Shown: one piece after another, positions 1 to 9,041 of the stretch | How positions within the stretch are numbered: position 1 is the stretch's first letter | How the letters are laid out: each line of letters begins with the position of its first letter | Program-made: the position numbers and the translations under genes | Notes under the pieces: model-generated | Seen by the model: only the letters and a program-made list of their open reading frames with translations | Told to the model about the DNA's origin: nothing | Databases searched by the model: none | DNA from: Pseudoroseicyclus_A sp041714655 | GTDB taxonomy: Bacteria > Pseudomonadota > Alphaproteobacteria > Rhodobacterales > Rhodobacteraceae | Length of the DNA stretch: 64,000 bases | Direction: 5' to 3' | Assembly (NCBI RefSeq): GCF_041714655.1 | Contig: NZ_CP168219.1 | Span: forward strand, 1-64,000

Positions 1-2
1 CG

Positions 3-2750
3 ACGCTGGAGGCGATCGAGATCGGCGGGCGGGTCTATCTCGCCGCCGCCGGCGGCGATCACGGCATCACGCTGATGGAGCTGCTGCCCGAGGGGCGGCT
101 CGTCACGCTGGCGGTGCTGGAGGATCAGCTCAACACCGGGCTCTTCACGGTCACCGACATCGCGCTCGCCGAGGCGGCGGATGGCGGGCTCGACATCCTC
201 GTCTCCTCCGGGTCCGAACCCGGGATCACCTGGCTCCATGCCGATCTGCCGACCGGCGGGCAGGTGCAGATGGGCGGCGCTGGCGGCGGCGCCTTCAGCG
301 GCACGGGACGGGCCGACATGCTGAGCGGCGCCACCGGCAGCGACCGGATCTACGGCGGCGGCGGCGACGACATCCTCTATGACGGCGCCGGCACCGACAC
401 GCTCGAAGGCGGGGCCGGGCGCGACATCTTCTTCCTCGAGGCGGATGAGGAGATCGACACGATCCGCGATTTCCAGCGCGGCACCGACCGGCTCGACCTG
501 TCGTCCTGGACGTTCCTGCGGAGCGCGGCGCAGCTCACCATCCTCGAACGGAGCTGGGGGACGGAGCTGCGCTACGGCAACGAGGTGCTGCGCATCCTCA
601 CCGCCGATGGCGGCACGCTGACCAAAGCCGAGATCACCGCCATGGAGCTCATCGGCCTCGAGCGGCTGATGCCGGGCTGGACGCCGGAGCTGGTGCCGCC
701 GAAGACGGTCATCGGCGGGGCGGGCGATGACGACCTCAGCGGCGACATCTCGGGCGACACCATCGACGGCGGCGCCGGCAACGACGTGCTGCACGGGGTC
801 GACGGCAACGACACGATGTACGGCGGCATCGGCAACGACACGCTCTACGGCGAGGCCGACAGCGACATCATGGACGGCGGCGAGGGCGACGACCTGCTCG
901 ACGGCGGCGACGGCCACGACATCGCCAACGGCCAGGCGGGCGACGACCGCATCGACGGCGGCGACGGAGACGACCAGCTCACCGGCGGGGCCGGGGCGGA
1001 TTCGATCTCCGGCGGCGCGGGCGACGATGTGATCGACGGCGGCATCGGGGATGACCTCCTCCTCGGCGATGACGGCAACGACAGGATCGGCGCCGGCGAC
1101 GGGGCCGACACGCTCTATGGCGGCGCCGGCGACGATGTGCTGCGCGGCGGTGCCGGCGATGACCTGATCGCCGGCGGCAGCGGCAACGATGCGCTCGATG
1201 GCGAGGCGGGGGATGACCGGCTCGACGGCGCGGCGGGGGACGACAGCCTTGCCGGGGGCGACGGCACGGATTCGCTGACCGGCGGCGAGGGCAGTGACCT
1301 CCTCTCCGGCGATGCCGGCCGCGACGTGCTCGCGGGGGAGGACGGCAACGACACGCTCTACGGCGGCACCGATGCCGACGAGCTGTCGGGTGGCGCGGGG
1401 GACGATCTTCTCGACGGCGGCACCGGCGACGACGTGCTACGCGGCCAGCAGGGCAGCGACGTCCTCGCCGGCGGGGCGGGGAACGACACGCTCTGGGGCG
1501 GCGGCGGTGGCGACGTGCTGACCGGCGCCGACGGCACCGACATCCTGCATGGCGAGGACGGCCACGATTCGCTCGCCGGTGGCGCGGGCGACGACCAGCT
1601 CACCGGCGGCGAGGGCAACGACAGTCTGACGGGCGATGCGGGCCGGGACACGCTCGACGGCGGCAATGGCGACGACCGGCTGCATGGCGGCGACGGCGAC
1701 GACTGGATCCTCGGCGGCGATCACCACGACATCCTCGATGGCGGCGACGGCAACGACATGCTCCGCGGTCAGGCCGGGCAGGACAGGCTCTTCGGCCAGG
1801 ACGGCGACGACCGGCTCTTCGGCGGCGGTGCCGCCGACCTGCTCGACGGCGGCGACGGGACGGACCTGCTGCGCGGCGAAAGCGGCAACGACACGCTCTA
1901 CGGCGGGGCCAATGCCGACTCGCTCTGGGGCGGCGGCGACAACGACCTGATCGAGGGCGGCAGCGGCGCCGACATCCTCTACGGGGCCGGCGGGCGCGAC
2001 CGGCTCGATGGCGGCAGCCAGGACGACCGTCTCTATGGCGGCGCCGGCGCGGATTCGCTGACCGGCAAGCAGGGCAGCGACCAGCTCTACGGCGGCGACG
2101 GGCGCGACGTGATGTCGGGCCACGAGGGCAATGACCGGCTCTGGGGCGGCCGCCACGACGACCGCCTGCTCGGCGGCTTCGGCAAGGACAGGCTCTATGG
2201 CGAGGATGGCAACGACCGGCTGGAGGCGGGCGACAACCCCGACACCGTCTGGGGCGGCAGCGGCAACGATCTGGTGATCGGCAACCGCGGCAGCGACAAG
2301 CTCTACGGCGGCACCGGCGCCGACCGGCTGCAGGGCGGCGACAGCAAGGACCAGCTCTGGGGCGAGGCAGGCAAGGACAGGCTCGACGGCGGCCAGGGCA
2401 GCGACAGGCTCTTCGGCGGCACCGGCGCCGATGTTCTTAAGGGCAGTGGCGGCAACGACCTCCTGCGCGGCGGCGCCGGCAATGACGAGCTCTTCGGCGG
2501 CTCGGGCGCCGATGCCTTCGTGTTCGAGGCGGGCCGCGACTGGGTGCGCGACTTCGAGGCGGGGCGGGACAGGATCGAGATCGACAAGGCGCTCCTCGGC
2601 GGCAAGGCGCTGAGCGGGCAGGCGATCCTCGACAGCTACGGCCGGCGCGGCGGCGGCGACACGATCCTCGATTTCGGCCATGGCCATGTGCTGACCATCG
2701 ACGATGTCACCGACTGGGCCCTTCTGACCGGCGCGCTCGAGGCGGGCTGA
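3..2750 (+). CDS. RTX (haemolysin-type calcium-binding repeat) protein, 5'-truncated by window edge
   Basis: The frame is open from the first in-frame codon of the window, so the N-terminus lies upstream. About 80 non-repeat residues are followed by roughly 750 residues of glycine/aspartate nonapeptides of the GGxGxDxLx type, which form calcium-bound beta-rolls. A segment near window residues 140-220 interrupts the repeats (DTIRDFQRGTDRLDLSSW), and a similar one lies near the C-terminus (DWVRDFEAGRDRIEID). Such tails are usual in type I secreted proteins, whose uncleaved export signal is C-terminal. Toward the C-terminal third the repeats change from GDGNDxLxGG to lysine-bearing forms such as GKDRLYGE. 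No catalytic domain is visible in this part. The adjoining capsule-export genes fit a surface-associated role, but adhesin, S-layer-like protein and enzyme cannot be told apart here. Confidence 0.9.
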   Translation, partial: TLEAIEIGGRVYLAAAGGDHGITLMELLPEGRLVTLAVLEDQLNTGLFTVTDIALAEAADGGLDILVSSGSEPGITWLHADLPTGGQVQMGGAGGGAFSGTGRADMLSGATGSDRIYGGGGDDILYDGAGTDTLEGGAGRDIFFLEADEEIDTIRDFQRGTDRLDLSSWTFLRSAAQLTILERSWGTELRYGNEVLRILTADGGTLTKAEITAMELIGLERLMPGWTPELVPPKTVIGGAGDDDLSGDISGDTIDGGAGNDVLHGVDGNDTMYGGIGNDTLYGEADSDIMDGGEGDDLLDGGDGHDIANGQAGDDRIDGGDGDDQLTGGAGADSISGGAGDDVIDGGIGDDLLLGDDGNDRIGAGDGADTLYGGAGDDVLRGGAGDDLIAGGSGNDALDGEAGDDRLDGAAGDDSLAGGDGTDSLTGGEGSDLLSGDAGRDVLAGEDGNDTLYGGTDADELSGGAGDDLLDGGTGDDVLRGQQGSDVLAGGAGNDTLWGGGGGDVLTGADGTDILHGEDGHDSLAGGAGDDQLTGGEGNDSLTGDAGRDTLDGGNGDDRLHGGDGDDWILGGDHHDILDGGDGNDMLRGQAGQDRLFGQDGDDRLFGGGAADLLDGGDGTDLLRGESGNDTLYGGANADSLWGGGDNDLIEGGSGADILYGAGGRDRLDGGSQDDRLYGGAGADSLTGKQGSDQLYGGDGRDVMSGHEGNDRLWGGRHDDRLLGGFGKDRLYGEDGNDRLEAGDNPDTVWGGSGNDLVIGNRGSDKLYGGTGADRLQGGDSKDQLWGEAGKDRLDGGQGSDRLFGGTGADVLKGSGGNDLLRGGAGNDELFGGSGADAFVFEAGRDWVRDFEAGRDRIEIDKALLGGKALSGQAILDSYGRRGGGDTILDFGHGHVLTIDDVTDWALLTGALEAG

Positions 2751-2753
2751 GGC

Positions 2754-3410
2754 CTAGTGCCGCGAGTTCCAGGCGTGGCGCTCGATGGCCTCGTCGACGT
2801 CGTCGTAGTAGGTGAGCTGCCCCTTCTCGAGCACCATGCCGGCCGTGCACATCTCGCGCACGGAGCCGAGCGAGTGGGTCACGTAGATGGCGCCGCAATC
2901 CTTGAGCCGGTTCTGGAAGACCGCCTCGCTCTTGCGCTTGAAGGCCGCGTCGCCCACCGCGGTGATCTCGTCGAGCAGATAGGTGTCGAACTTCAGCCCC
3001 ATCGAGATCCCGAAGGACAGGCGCGAGCGCATCCCCGAGGAATAGCTGCGGATCGGCAGGTAGAAATGCGAGCCGAGCTCGGCGAAGTCGCGGACGTATT
3101 CCATCAGCGACTCGGTATCGACGCCGTAGATCCGCGCCACGAACCTCGTGTTCTGCGCGCCCGACATGTCGGGGTGAAACGAGCCGGCATAGCCCACGGG
3201 GAAGGAGATCGTCCCGTCGGAGAGGATCTCGCCCTTCGTGGGGTGAGTCGTGCCGGCGATCATCCGCAGGAGCGTCGACTTGCCGGCGCCGTTCCGCCCC
3301 AGAAGCGCGATGGAGGTCTTCGACGGCAAGAGCAGCGTCACGTCGTTGACGACGCGCTTCACCGTGCCCTGAAGCCGGTAGGTCTTGGTGAGGTTCCGAA
3401 AGAGGATCAT
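2754..3410 (-). CDS. kpsT: Capsular polysaccharide export ABC transporter ATPase (KpsT-like)
   Basis: A 218-residue ATPase of the ABC-2 polysaccharide exporter family, expected to drive export of a lipid-linked capsule polymer at the inner membrane. Walker A is GRNGAGKST (38-46), the shortened signature is SSGMR (124-128), Walker B is YLLDE (144-148) and the switch histidine is H179. Small size and a degenerate signature are typical of KpsT/BexA/CtrD. I chose the ATG at 3408-3410, where the protein starts MILFRNLTKTYRL; the in-frame extension upstream is low-complexity and overlaps kpsE. It lies 13 bp downstream of kpsE on the same strand. The partner permease KpsM is not adjacent. Its stop codon is 3 bp from that of the convergent RTX gene. 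Confidence 0.9.
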   Translation of the reverse strand: MILFRNLTKTYRLQGTVKRVVNDVTLLLPSKTSIALLGRNGAGKSTLLRMIAGTTHPTKGEILSDGTISFPVGYAGSFHPDMSGAQNTRFVARIYGVDTESLMEYVRDFAELGSHFYLPIRSYSSGMRSRLSFGISMGLKFDTYLLDEITAVGDAAFKRKSEAVFQNRLKDCGAIYVTHSLGSVREMCTAGMVLEKGQLTYYDDVDEAIERHAWNSRH

Positions 3411-3423
3411 CGCCGCCGCCGGC

Positions 3424-5124
3424 TCAGCGCCGGTCCTTGAAGGAATAGAAGGCGAGGACGAAGATCGCCCAGAGCAGGAAGGCAAAGAAGCCGATCAACG
3501 CCAGGATGGTGAAACGCTGCGGATATTCCGCCCGCTCGGCCAGCGTCGGGCGCACATGGGTGGCGAGATAGCGGCTCTGCCGCTGCGATTCCGCCACCGC
3601 GCCGTCATAGGCCGCCCGCGCCGCCGTGTAGCTCTGCTCGGCGAAATGCAGGTCGACCGCCAGCCCTTCGTACTCGCCGACGAGATCGGCGAAGAGGTCG
3701 GAATTCTCGTCGCCGGTGGCGCCACCGATGCCGAGCTTGGCGCGCTCCTCGGCGATCCGAAGCTGGATCACGTCGATCCGCCGCTGCGCCTGCTCGAGGC
3801 GCGGGTCGGTCTCGCCCGCCGTCTGGCGGAGGAGGTCGACCTCGATCAGCGTATTGGCAAGCTGCGACTGCAGCTCGGAAAGAATGCCCATCTGGCTCTG
3901 GATCGAGGCCGCCGGATCGACGAGCTGATGCTCGTTGCGGAAGCGGGTCAGCGCCTCGCGGGCCTCGCGCAGGCGCTCCTGCGTCAGGTCGAGCTCCTCG
4001 CGGGCATAGCGTGTCGCGTCCTGCTGGGCGTCATAGGCCAGCCGGTTGATCATCAGCGAGCTCTCGGAGACGATCGTGCGGGCGATGAGCTGCGCATCCT
4101 CGGGCGAGAAGGCCTGCGCTTCGATGTTGAGAAGGCCGGTGGAGCTGTCCTTGTAGACATCGACCATGCGGCCCCAGTAATCGACAAGATCCTCGATCGT
4201 GCCGGGGGCATGATAGACATAGATCGGGTCGCGCTCGATATCGGCATCCGACCAGATGCTGCGCAGGTCGATCAGCTCGTCGATGCGGGCGACCATCTCC
4301 TGGCTCTGCAGATACTGGTGCAGGATGTCGACATCGGAGGAGGAGCCGCCGCCGAGTTCGGCCACGCCGCCGAGAAGCTCGATGGCCGACGAGACCTCCT
4401 GCGTGCGGATCGACAGGCCGGCGACCGAAGAATAGCGGTCGATGGCGCGATCCCAGAGATACCAGGCGGTGGCGCCGATCGGCACCGCCACCATGTAGAG
4501 AAAGGCGAAGGCGACGATCCAGTGGCGGTGGCGCAGCTTGCTGCGCTCCGGGTCGGGCTTGATGACCGGCTTGCCGCCGGGGAGCTGCGCCTCGCGTTCG
4601 GCCTTGCGCTCCGCCTGGCGGGCCCGCTGCTCGGCGAGCCGCTGGCGCTGGATCTCTTCCTTCCGCTTGCGGATGAGCTCGGCATTGCCGGGGTCGCGCT
4701 TCGGGGCCGGCTCCGACTCGGGTTCCGCCGGGGCGGAGGCGGACGGAGCGACGGCGCGGCCGCGGGGCGCCCCGGTCGCCTTGCCGGGCTGGCCCTGGGC
4801 GACATGGGTCACGTTTGCGCTACGAGGGCGCGCGGCGGGGGCCGGCGCCTCGGCGGCGCGGGTGTCGGGCTGCGCCTCGGACGGGGCGTCGGTCTGAGCT
4901 TCGGCGGCAGGTTCCGCGCCCGTCTCGGCGCCACTCTTGAGGGAGGTCTCTGCCGCCACCTTGCCCGCGCCGCGACTGCGTGCCGACTTGCGATCAGCCA
5001 ATGAAAGAACGGCCTTGTCTTCGGCTGTGTCCTCGGGCCGGGTCTCCGCTGCGGGAGACTCTGTCGCGGCGTCGCCGGTGCTGCGCTTGGCGCGCCGGCT
5101 GCGGGCATTGGGGTTTTGGGACAA
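3424..5124 (-). CDS. kpsE: Capsule export inner-membrane periplasmic adaptor (KpsE/CtrB-like)
   Basis: A 566-residue polysaccharide co-polymerase/adaptor that in the family links the KpsMT transporter to the outer-membrane channel. Residues 1-200 are a long, Ala/Pro/Glu-rich, probably disordered cytoplasmic tail with a basic helix near 150-180 (EEIQRQRLAEQRARQ). The first membrane span is about 202-224, a large periplasmic coiled-coil domain follows, and a second span (541-560) ends in KDRR. The N-terminal tail is much longer than in enterobacterial KpsE (about 380 residues). The start is a TTG at 5122-5124 preceded by an AGAGG-like ribosome site; no better initiation codon is seen. It is probably co-transcribed with kpsT and diverges from the glycosyltransferase at 5240. 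Confidence 0.85.
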   Translation of the reverse strand: MSQNPNARSRRAKRSTGDAATESPAAETRPEDTAEDKAVLSLADRKSARSRGAGKVAAETSLKSGAETGAEPAAEAQTDAPSEAQPDTRAAEAPAPAARPRSANVTHVAQGQPGKATGAPRGRAVAPSASAPAEPESEPAPKRDPGNAELIRKRKEEIQRQRLAEQRARQAERKAEREAQLPGGKPVIKPDPERSKLRHRHWIVAFAFLYMVAVPIGATAWYLWDRAIDRYSSVAGLSIRTQEVSSAIELLGGVAELGGGSSSDVDILHQYLQSQEMVARIDELIDLRSIWSDADIERDPIYVYHAPGTIEDLVDYWGRMVDVYKDSSTGLLNIEAQAFSPEDAQLIARTIVSESSLMINRLAYDAQQDATRYAREELDLTQERLREAREALTRFRNEHQLVDPAASIQSQMGILSELQSQLANTLIEVDLLRQTAGETDPRLEQAQRRIDVIQLRIAEERAKLGIGGATGDENSDLFADLVGEYEGLAVDLHFAEQSYTAARAAYDGAVAESQRQSRYLATHVRPTLAERAEYPQRFTILALIGFFAFLLWAIFVLAFYSFKDRR

Positions 5125-5239
5125 ACGGGCCTCTGCTCGCCGGTTGAATATTGTCGCCCCTTCCTACATAGAAACGGGCGCACTGACCAGAGTGCCGCAT
5201 GGGGCGGCGGAGGCTCGGTGCCAGCGCCCCCGGGGACGA

Positions 5240-6175
5240 ATGGCCGCGCCGCATATCCATATCCTGCTCTGCACGCATAACGGCGGCGACCACCTGGCCG
5301 ATCAACTGGAATCCTATGCGGCCCAGGCTCATGCCGACTGGTCGCTCTGGGTGTCGGACGATGCCTCGACCGACGGGACGCGCGACACCATCGCCCGCTT
5401 CGCCGCGCGGCATCCCGGCCGGCAGGTGACGGTGTTCGACGGCCCGGCGCTCGGCCCGGCGGCGAACTATTTCTCCCTTCTGGCGCGGCCCGAGATCCCC
5501 GATGGCTGGGTCGCCTTCTCGGATCAGGACGACGTCTGGCTGCCCCACAAGCTCGCCCATGGCCTCGCTGTCATGGAAGAGCGCGGGGTGGAGGTCTACG
5601 CGAGCCGCACCATCCTGACAGACGCGAATCTGACCAGGATCGGCCCCTCGGTGGTGCATCGCCGCGGGCCGAGCTTTCCCAATGCGCTGGTGCAGAACAT
5701 CCTCGCCGGCAACACCCTGATCCTGACGCCGGAGGCCTTCGCGCGGCTCCGGGCGATGACCGCCGCCGCACTTCGTGAAGGGATCACGCCGCCGCATCAC
5801 GATTGGTGGATCTACCTCGCGATGAGCGGCGCCGGCATGGGCATCGTCAACGACCTGCGGCCGGGGCTCCTTTACCGCCAACATGCCAGCAACGCGCTCG
5901 GCGCCCATCGCGGCCTCCGCGCCGGGACGGCGCGGCTGGCGCTCTTGCGGGATCGTCACTACGCCGGCTGGCTGGCGACGAACCTCTCGGGCCTCGCGGC
6001 CGCCTCGATGTACATGACGCCGCCCAACCGGGCACTGGCGGAGGCCTTCGGCACGGTGCGGCAGGCCAGCGGCGGTGCCGCGCGGCTGATGACGATGCGC
6101 AAGCTCGGGATCACGCGGCAGAGCTGGCGGGGCGATCTCGTGCTCGCCGGCCTCGCGCTGACGGGCCGGATCTAG
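5240..6175 (+). CDS. Family 2 glycosyltransferase
   Basis: A 311-residue GT-A fold transferase resembling rhamnosyl- or glucosyl-transferases of capsule and O-antigen loci. It shows the N-terminal HILLCTHNGGDHL nucleotide-binding strand, DDAST (40-44) and DQDD (95-98) at the metal-binding position, and a later HHDWW acceptor-side motif. No membrane segment is evident, so it should act at the cytoplasmic face. The ATG at 5240 was chosen because homology starts at once there; the open frame runs further upstream but crosses the kpsE promoter side. Position next to kpsE/kpsT supports capsule or surface-glycan assembly. Its TAG stop shares CTAG with the stop of the convergent gene at 6172. Donor sugar and acceptor are unknown. 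Confidence 0.85.
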   Translation: MAAPHIHILLCTHNGGDHLADQLESYAAQAHADWSLWVSDDASTDGTRDTIARFAARHPGRQVTVFDGPALGPAANYFSLLARPEIPDGWVAFSDQDDVWLPHKLAHGLAVMEERGVEVYASRTILTDANLTRIGPSVVHRRGPSFPNALVQNILAGNTLILTPEAFARLRAMTAAALREGITPPHHDWWIYLAMSGAGMGIVNDLRPGLLYRQHASNALGAHRGLRAGTARLALLRDRHYAGWLATNLSGLAAASMYMTPPNRALAEAFGTVRQASGGAARLMTMRKLGITRQSWRGDLVLAGLALTGRI

Positions 6176-6843
6176 AAGCTGAAGCTTAGCCCGAAGTTGA
6201 GCGCGCCGGTGGTCACATCGGTCTCGAGCGTGCCGCCGGTGGTGAGCTCGGCGCTGTTCTGCGACCAGGTGCCCTTGTATTCGCCGAAGACGTCGATCCG
6301 GTCGGTGACCGGCAGGCTGGCGCCGGCGATCCAGGTCGCGGCGGGGCCGGTCACCTGATACTCAAAGGTCTCGCTGGCGCCGTCGGTGAGCTCGACATGC
6401 GGCATGGCGAGCCCGACACCGCCGCCGACATAGGGCGTCACGGCGCCCAGCATCCCGTCCCACCGGTAATAGGCGTTGACCGTCAGGATGTTGAGGCCGT
6501 CGGAGAATTCCAGCCGCTCGTAGCCGGTGGCGGCGAGCGTGGCCGCATCGGCATAGACCTTGGCGTGGTTCACATCGAGCCCGAAGCCGAAGCCGCCCTC
6601 GCCCCACCAGGTGGCGCGAGCGCCCCAGTAATAGGGCAGATCGAACGAGCGCCCCTCCCAGGTGGAGGTGAAATCCCGATCCGCCAGCAGCGAATCGCCG
6701 CGGAGCGTCACGTCGGACGGCGCCGCTTCCTGCACGCCGCCATAGAAGCTCAGCGACAGCTCCGCCCAGGCGGAGACGGGCGCGAGCGCACCGCAAAGCC
6801 CCACCGCAGTGGCAGCGATCATGGAAGTCTGGCGAAAGCGCAT
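6172..6843 (-). CDS. Outer-membrane beta-barrel protein, lipid A oxidase-like
   Basis: A 223-residue protein with a cleavable signal peptide (hydrophobic stretch ending PVSAWA near residue 26) and alternating amphipathic strands ending in the aromatic terminus FGLSFSF, as expected for an outer-membrane barrel. Segments such as LSFYGGVQEAAPSDV, WEGRSF..PYYWGARATWWG, NHAKVYA and LEFSDGLNILTVNAYYRW recall a Rhizobiales/Rhodobacterales family annotated as lipid A oxidase (LpxQ-like); this assignment is from memory of motifs and is moderate. The ATG at 6841-6843 gives a proper signal peptide; the frame extends upstream but adds only a non-conserved leader. It is convergent with the glycosyltransferase. 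Confidence 0.7.
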   Translation of the reverse strand: MRFRQTSMIAATAVGLCGALAPVSAWAELSLSFYGGVQEAAPSDVTLRGDSLLADRDFTSTWEGRSFDLPYYWGARATWWGEGGFGFGLDVNHAKVYADAATLAATGYERLEFSDGLNILTVNAYYRWDGMLGAVTPYVGGGVGLAMPHVELTDGASETFEYQVTGPAATWIAGASLPVTDRIDVFGEYKGTWSQNSAELTTGGTLETDVTTGALNFGLSFSF

Positions 6844-7104
6844 GGCGCCCTCCGATAAGCCGCCCCTCGAGGCCGGGACACTAGGGGCGAGGCAGGCCGA
6901 CCACAAGGATGCGCCGACAACCTTTCGGAAATGTTAACCAAACGGACGCAGCCTCGCACCACCTGCGGGCTCTCTTTGCGGCCGGGCATTGCGCGCTGGA
7001 CGCCCCATTGCATCACGGCTAAGAAGCCCACAAAAATCGGGCGGAAATCCGCCGCGGGACAAGTGCGCCGGGCCTCCGGGCCCCCGACATAGGAGAAAAA
7101 CCTC
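6844..7104. other. Intergenic region between the divergent barrel gene and petA
   Basis: A 261-bp divergent spacer that must hold the promoters of both neighbours. I see a short perfect hairpin, GGCGGA-AA-TCCGCC, around 7041-7054 and a GC-rich dyad near 7070-7086, followed by the petA ribosome site AGGAG at 7091-7095. No convincing -35/-10 pair or known operator could be read by eye. Confidence 0.5.
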
Positions 7105-7668
7105 GTGTCACAAGCAGAGACCACCCCAGAGGGCACGCGCCGCGACTTCATCTACTATGCGACCGCGGGCATGGCGACGGTGATGACCGGCGCCGCCGTC
7201 TGGCCGCTGGTGAACCAGATGAACCCCTCGGCCGACGTTCAGGCGCTCGCCTCGATCCGCGTCGACATCTCGGGCGTGCAGCCCGGCACGCAGCTCACCG
7301 TGCTGTGGCAGGGCAAGCCGGTGTTCATCCGCTCGCGCACCGAGGCCGAGATCGAGGCCGCCCGCGCCGTCGAGCTCTCCGAGCTGGTCGACACCAGCGC
7401 CGAGAATGCCAACCTTCCCGAGGGCTCGCCCGCCACCGACGAGAACCGCGCGCTCAGCGAGGACGGCACCTGGCTGGTGCAGATGGGTGTCTGCACCCAC
7501 CTCGGCTGCGTGCCGCTCGGCGAGCAGGGTGACTTCGGCGGCTGGTTCTGCCCCTGCCACGGCTCGCATTACGATACGGCCGGCCGCATCCGCAAAGGCC
7601 CGGCGCCGCGCAACCTGCCCGTCCCCGTCGCCGCCTTCGTCGACGAATCCACGCTGCAGCTCGGTTAA
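7105..7668 (+). CDS. petA: Ubiquinol-cytochrome c reductase Rieske iron-sulfur subunit
   Basis: A 187-residue Rieske protein of the cytochrome bc1 complex that passes one electron from ubiquinol to cytochrome c1. The N-terminus carries a twin-arginine-type signal anchor (TRRDFIYYAT, 11-20) before a single membrane helix. The [2Fe-2S] ligands lie in CTHLGC (130-135: C130, H132) and CPCHGSH (149-155: C149, H152), with C135 and C151 forming the stabilising disulfide. The start is GTG at 7105, preceded by AGGAG at 7091. It is the first gene of the petABC operon, 12 bp before petB. Confidence 0.97.
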   Translation: MSQAETTPEGTRRDFIYYATAGMATVMTGAAVWPLVNQMNPSADVQALASIRVDISGVQPGTQLTVLWQGKPVFIRSRTEAEIEAARAVELSELVDTSAENANLPEGSPATDENRALSEDGTWLVQMGVCTHLGCVPLGEQGDFGGWFCPCHGSHYDTAGRIRKGPAPRNLPVPVAAFVDESTLQLG

Positions 7669-7680
7669 GGAGAACCCTCG

Positions 7681-9027
7681 ATGGCTGGTATTCCCCACGA
7701 CCATTACGAGCCGAAGACCGGCTTCGAGAAATGGCTGCACACCCGTCTTCCCGTCGTCAGCGTGCTCTATGACACCCTGATGATCCCGACGCCGAAGAAC
7801 CTCAACTGGTGGTGGATCTGGGGCATCGTCCTCGTCTTCGCACTGGTGCTGCAGATCGCCACCGGCGTCGTCCTGGTGATGCACTACACGCCGCAGGTCG
7901 ACATGGCCTTCCAGAGCGTCGAGCACATCATGCGTGACGTGAACGGCGGGCACATGCTGCGCTACTTCCATGCCAACGGCGCGTCGCTCTTCTTCTTCGC
8001 CGTCTATGCCCACATCTTCCGCGGCCTGTTCTACGGCTCCTACAAGAGCCCGCGCGAGGTGACCTGGATCATCGGGATGCTCATCTACCTGCTGATGATG
8101 GCCACCGGCTTCATGGGCTACGTGCTACCCTGGGGGCAGATGTCCTTCCACGGCACCGCCGTCATCACCGGGCTCTTCGGCGCCATCCCCTTCATCGGGG
8201 AAAGCGTGCAGACCTGGCTCCTCGGCGCCTCCGCCGTCGGCCAGCCGGCGCTCAACCGCTTCTTCTCGCTGCATTACCTGCTGCCCTTCATCATCGCCGG
8301 GCTGGTGATCGTCCATGTCTGGGCGTTCCACTCCACCGGCAACAACAACCCCACCGGGGTCGAGGTGCGGCGCGGCTCCAAGGAAGAGGCGGCCAAGGAC
8401 ACGCTGCCCTTCTGGCCCTATTTCGTGATCAAGGATCTCTTCGCGCTCGCGGTGATCCTTGTCGTCTTCATGGCCATCGTGGGCTTCATGCCGAACTACC
8501 TCGGCCACCCCGACAACTACATCCCGGCCAACCCGCTGGCGACGCCGAGCCACATCGTCCCCGAATGGTACTTCCTGCCGTTCTATGCGATCCTGCGCGC
8601 CTTCACCGGCGACGTCTGGGTGGTGATGTTCGCCAACTGGATCTCCTTCGGCATCATCGACGCGAAGTTCTTCGGCGTCCTCGCCATGTTCGGCGCCATC
8701 CTGGTGATGGCGCTCGTGCCCTGGCTCGACACGTCGAACACCCGCTCGGGCCGCTACCGGCCGATGTTCAAGTGGTGGTATCGCCTGCTGGTCGTCGACT
8801 TCATCGTGCTGATGTGGGTCGGCTCCCAGGCGGCCGAGCCGCCCTATTCGACCATCTCGCTGATCGGCGCGACCTACTGGTTCGCCTATTTCCTGGTGAT
8901 CCTGCCGCTCCTCGGCGTCTTCGAGAAGCCGCTGACTCCGCCGGACACGATCGAGGACGACTTCCGCGATCACTACGGCGATGCCGAAACGCCGCCGCCC
9001 TATGCCGCCAAGTCGCCGGCCGAGTGA
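7681..9027 (+). CDS. petB: Cytochrome b subunit of the bc1 complex
   Basis: A 448-residue integral membrane subunit that binds haems bL and bH and forms the Qo and Qi quinone sites. The hallmark Qo motif PEWY is present (VPEWYFLPFYAILR), as are paired histidines in helix B (LRYFHANGASLFFF) and helix D (HYLLPFIIAGLVIVHVWAFH). Eight membrane helices are expected. Length is usual for the Rhodobacter-type protein. GGAGAA precedes the ATG. It lies between petA and petC and is surely co-transcribed. The stop is 14 bp before petC. Confidence 0.97.
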   Translation: MAGIPHDHYEPKTGFEKWLHTRLPVVSVLYDTLMIPTPKNLNWWWIWGIVLVFALVLQIATGVVLVMHYTPQVDMAFQSVEHIMRDVNGGHMLRYFHANGASLFFFAVYAHIFRGLFYGSYKSPREVTWIIGMLIYLLMMATGFMGYVLPWGQMSFHGTAVITGLFGAIPFIGESVQTWLLGASAVGQPALNRFFSLHYLLPFIIAGLVIVHVWAFHSTGNNNPTGVEVRRGSKEEAAKDTLPFWPYFVIKDLFALAVILVVFMAIVGFMPNYLGHPDNYIPANPLATPSHIVPEWYFLPFYAILRAFTGDVWVVMFANWISFGIIDAKFFGVLAMFGAILVMALVPWLDTSNTRSGRYRPMFKWWYRLLVVDFIVLMWVGSQAAEPPYSTISLIGATYWFAYFLVILPLLGVFEKPLTPPDTIEDDFRDHYGDAETPPPYAAKSPAE

Positions 9028-9041
9028 GAAAGGACGAACAC

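Noticed and set aside
1437..2687. A 416-codon open frame on the minus strand opposite the RTX gene
   Set aside because: It is the antisense shadow of Gly/Asp-rich repeats and gives a monotonous Ala/Val/Glu protein without domains.
1..2750. The RTX DNA repeats as a tandem repeat array or CRISPR
   Set aside because: The periodicity is that of coding nonapeptides with varied codons; there are no identical spacers or repeats.
3385..5004. A 539-codon plus-strand frame opposite kpsE
   Set aside because: Low-complexity Arg/Gly/Asp content, no recognisable domain, and fully antisense to a conserved gene.
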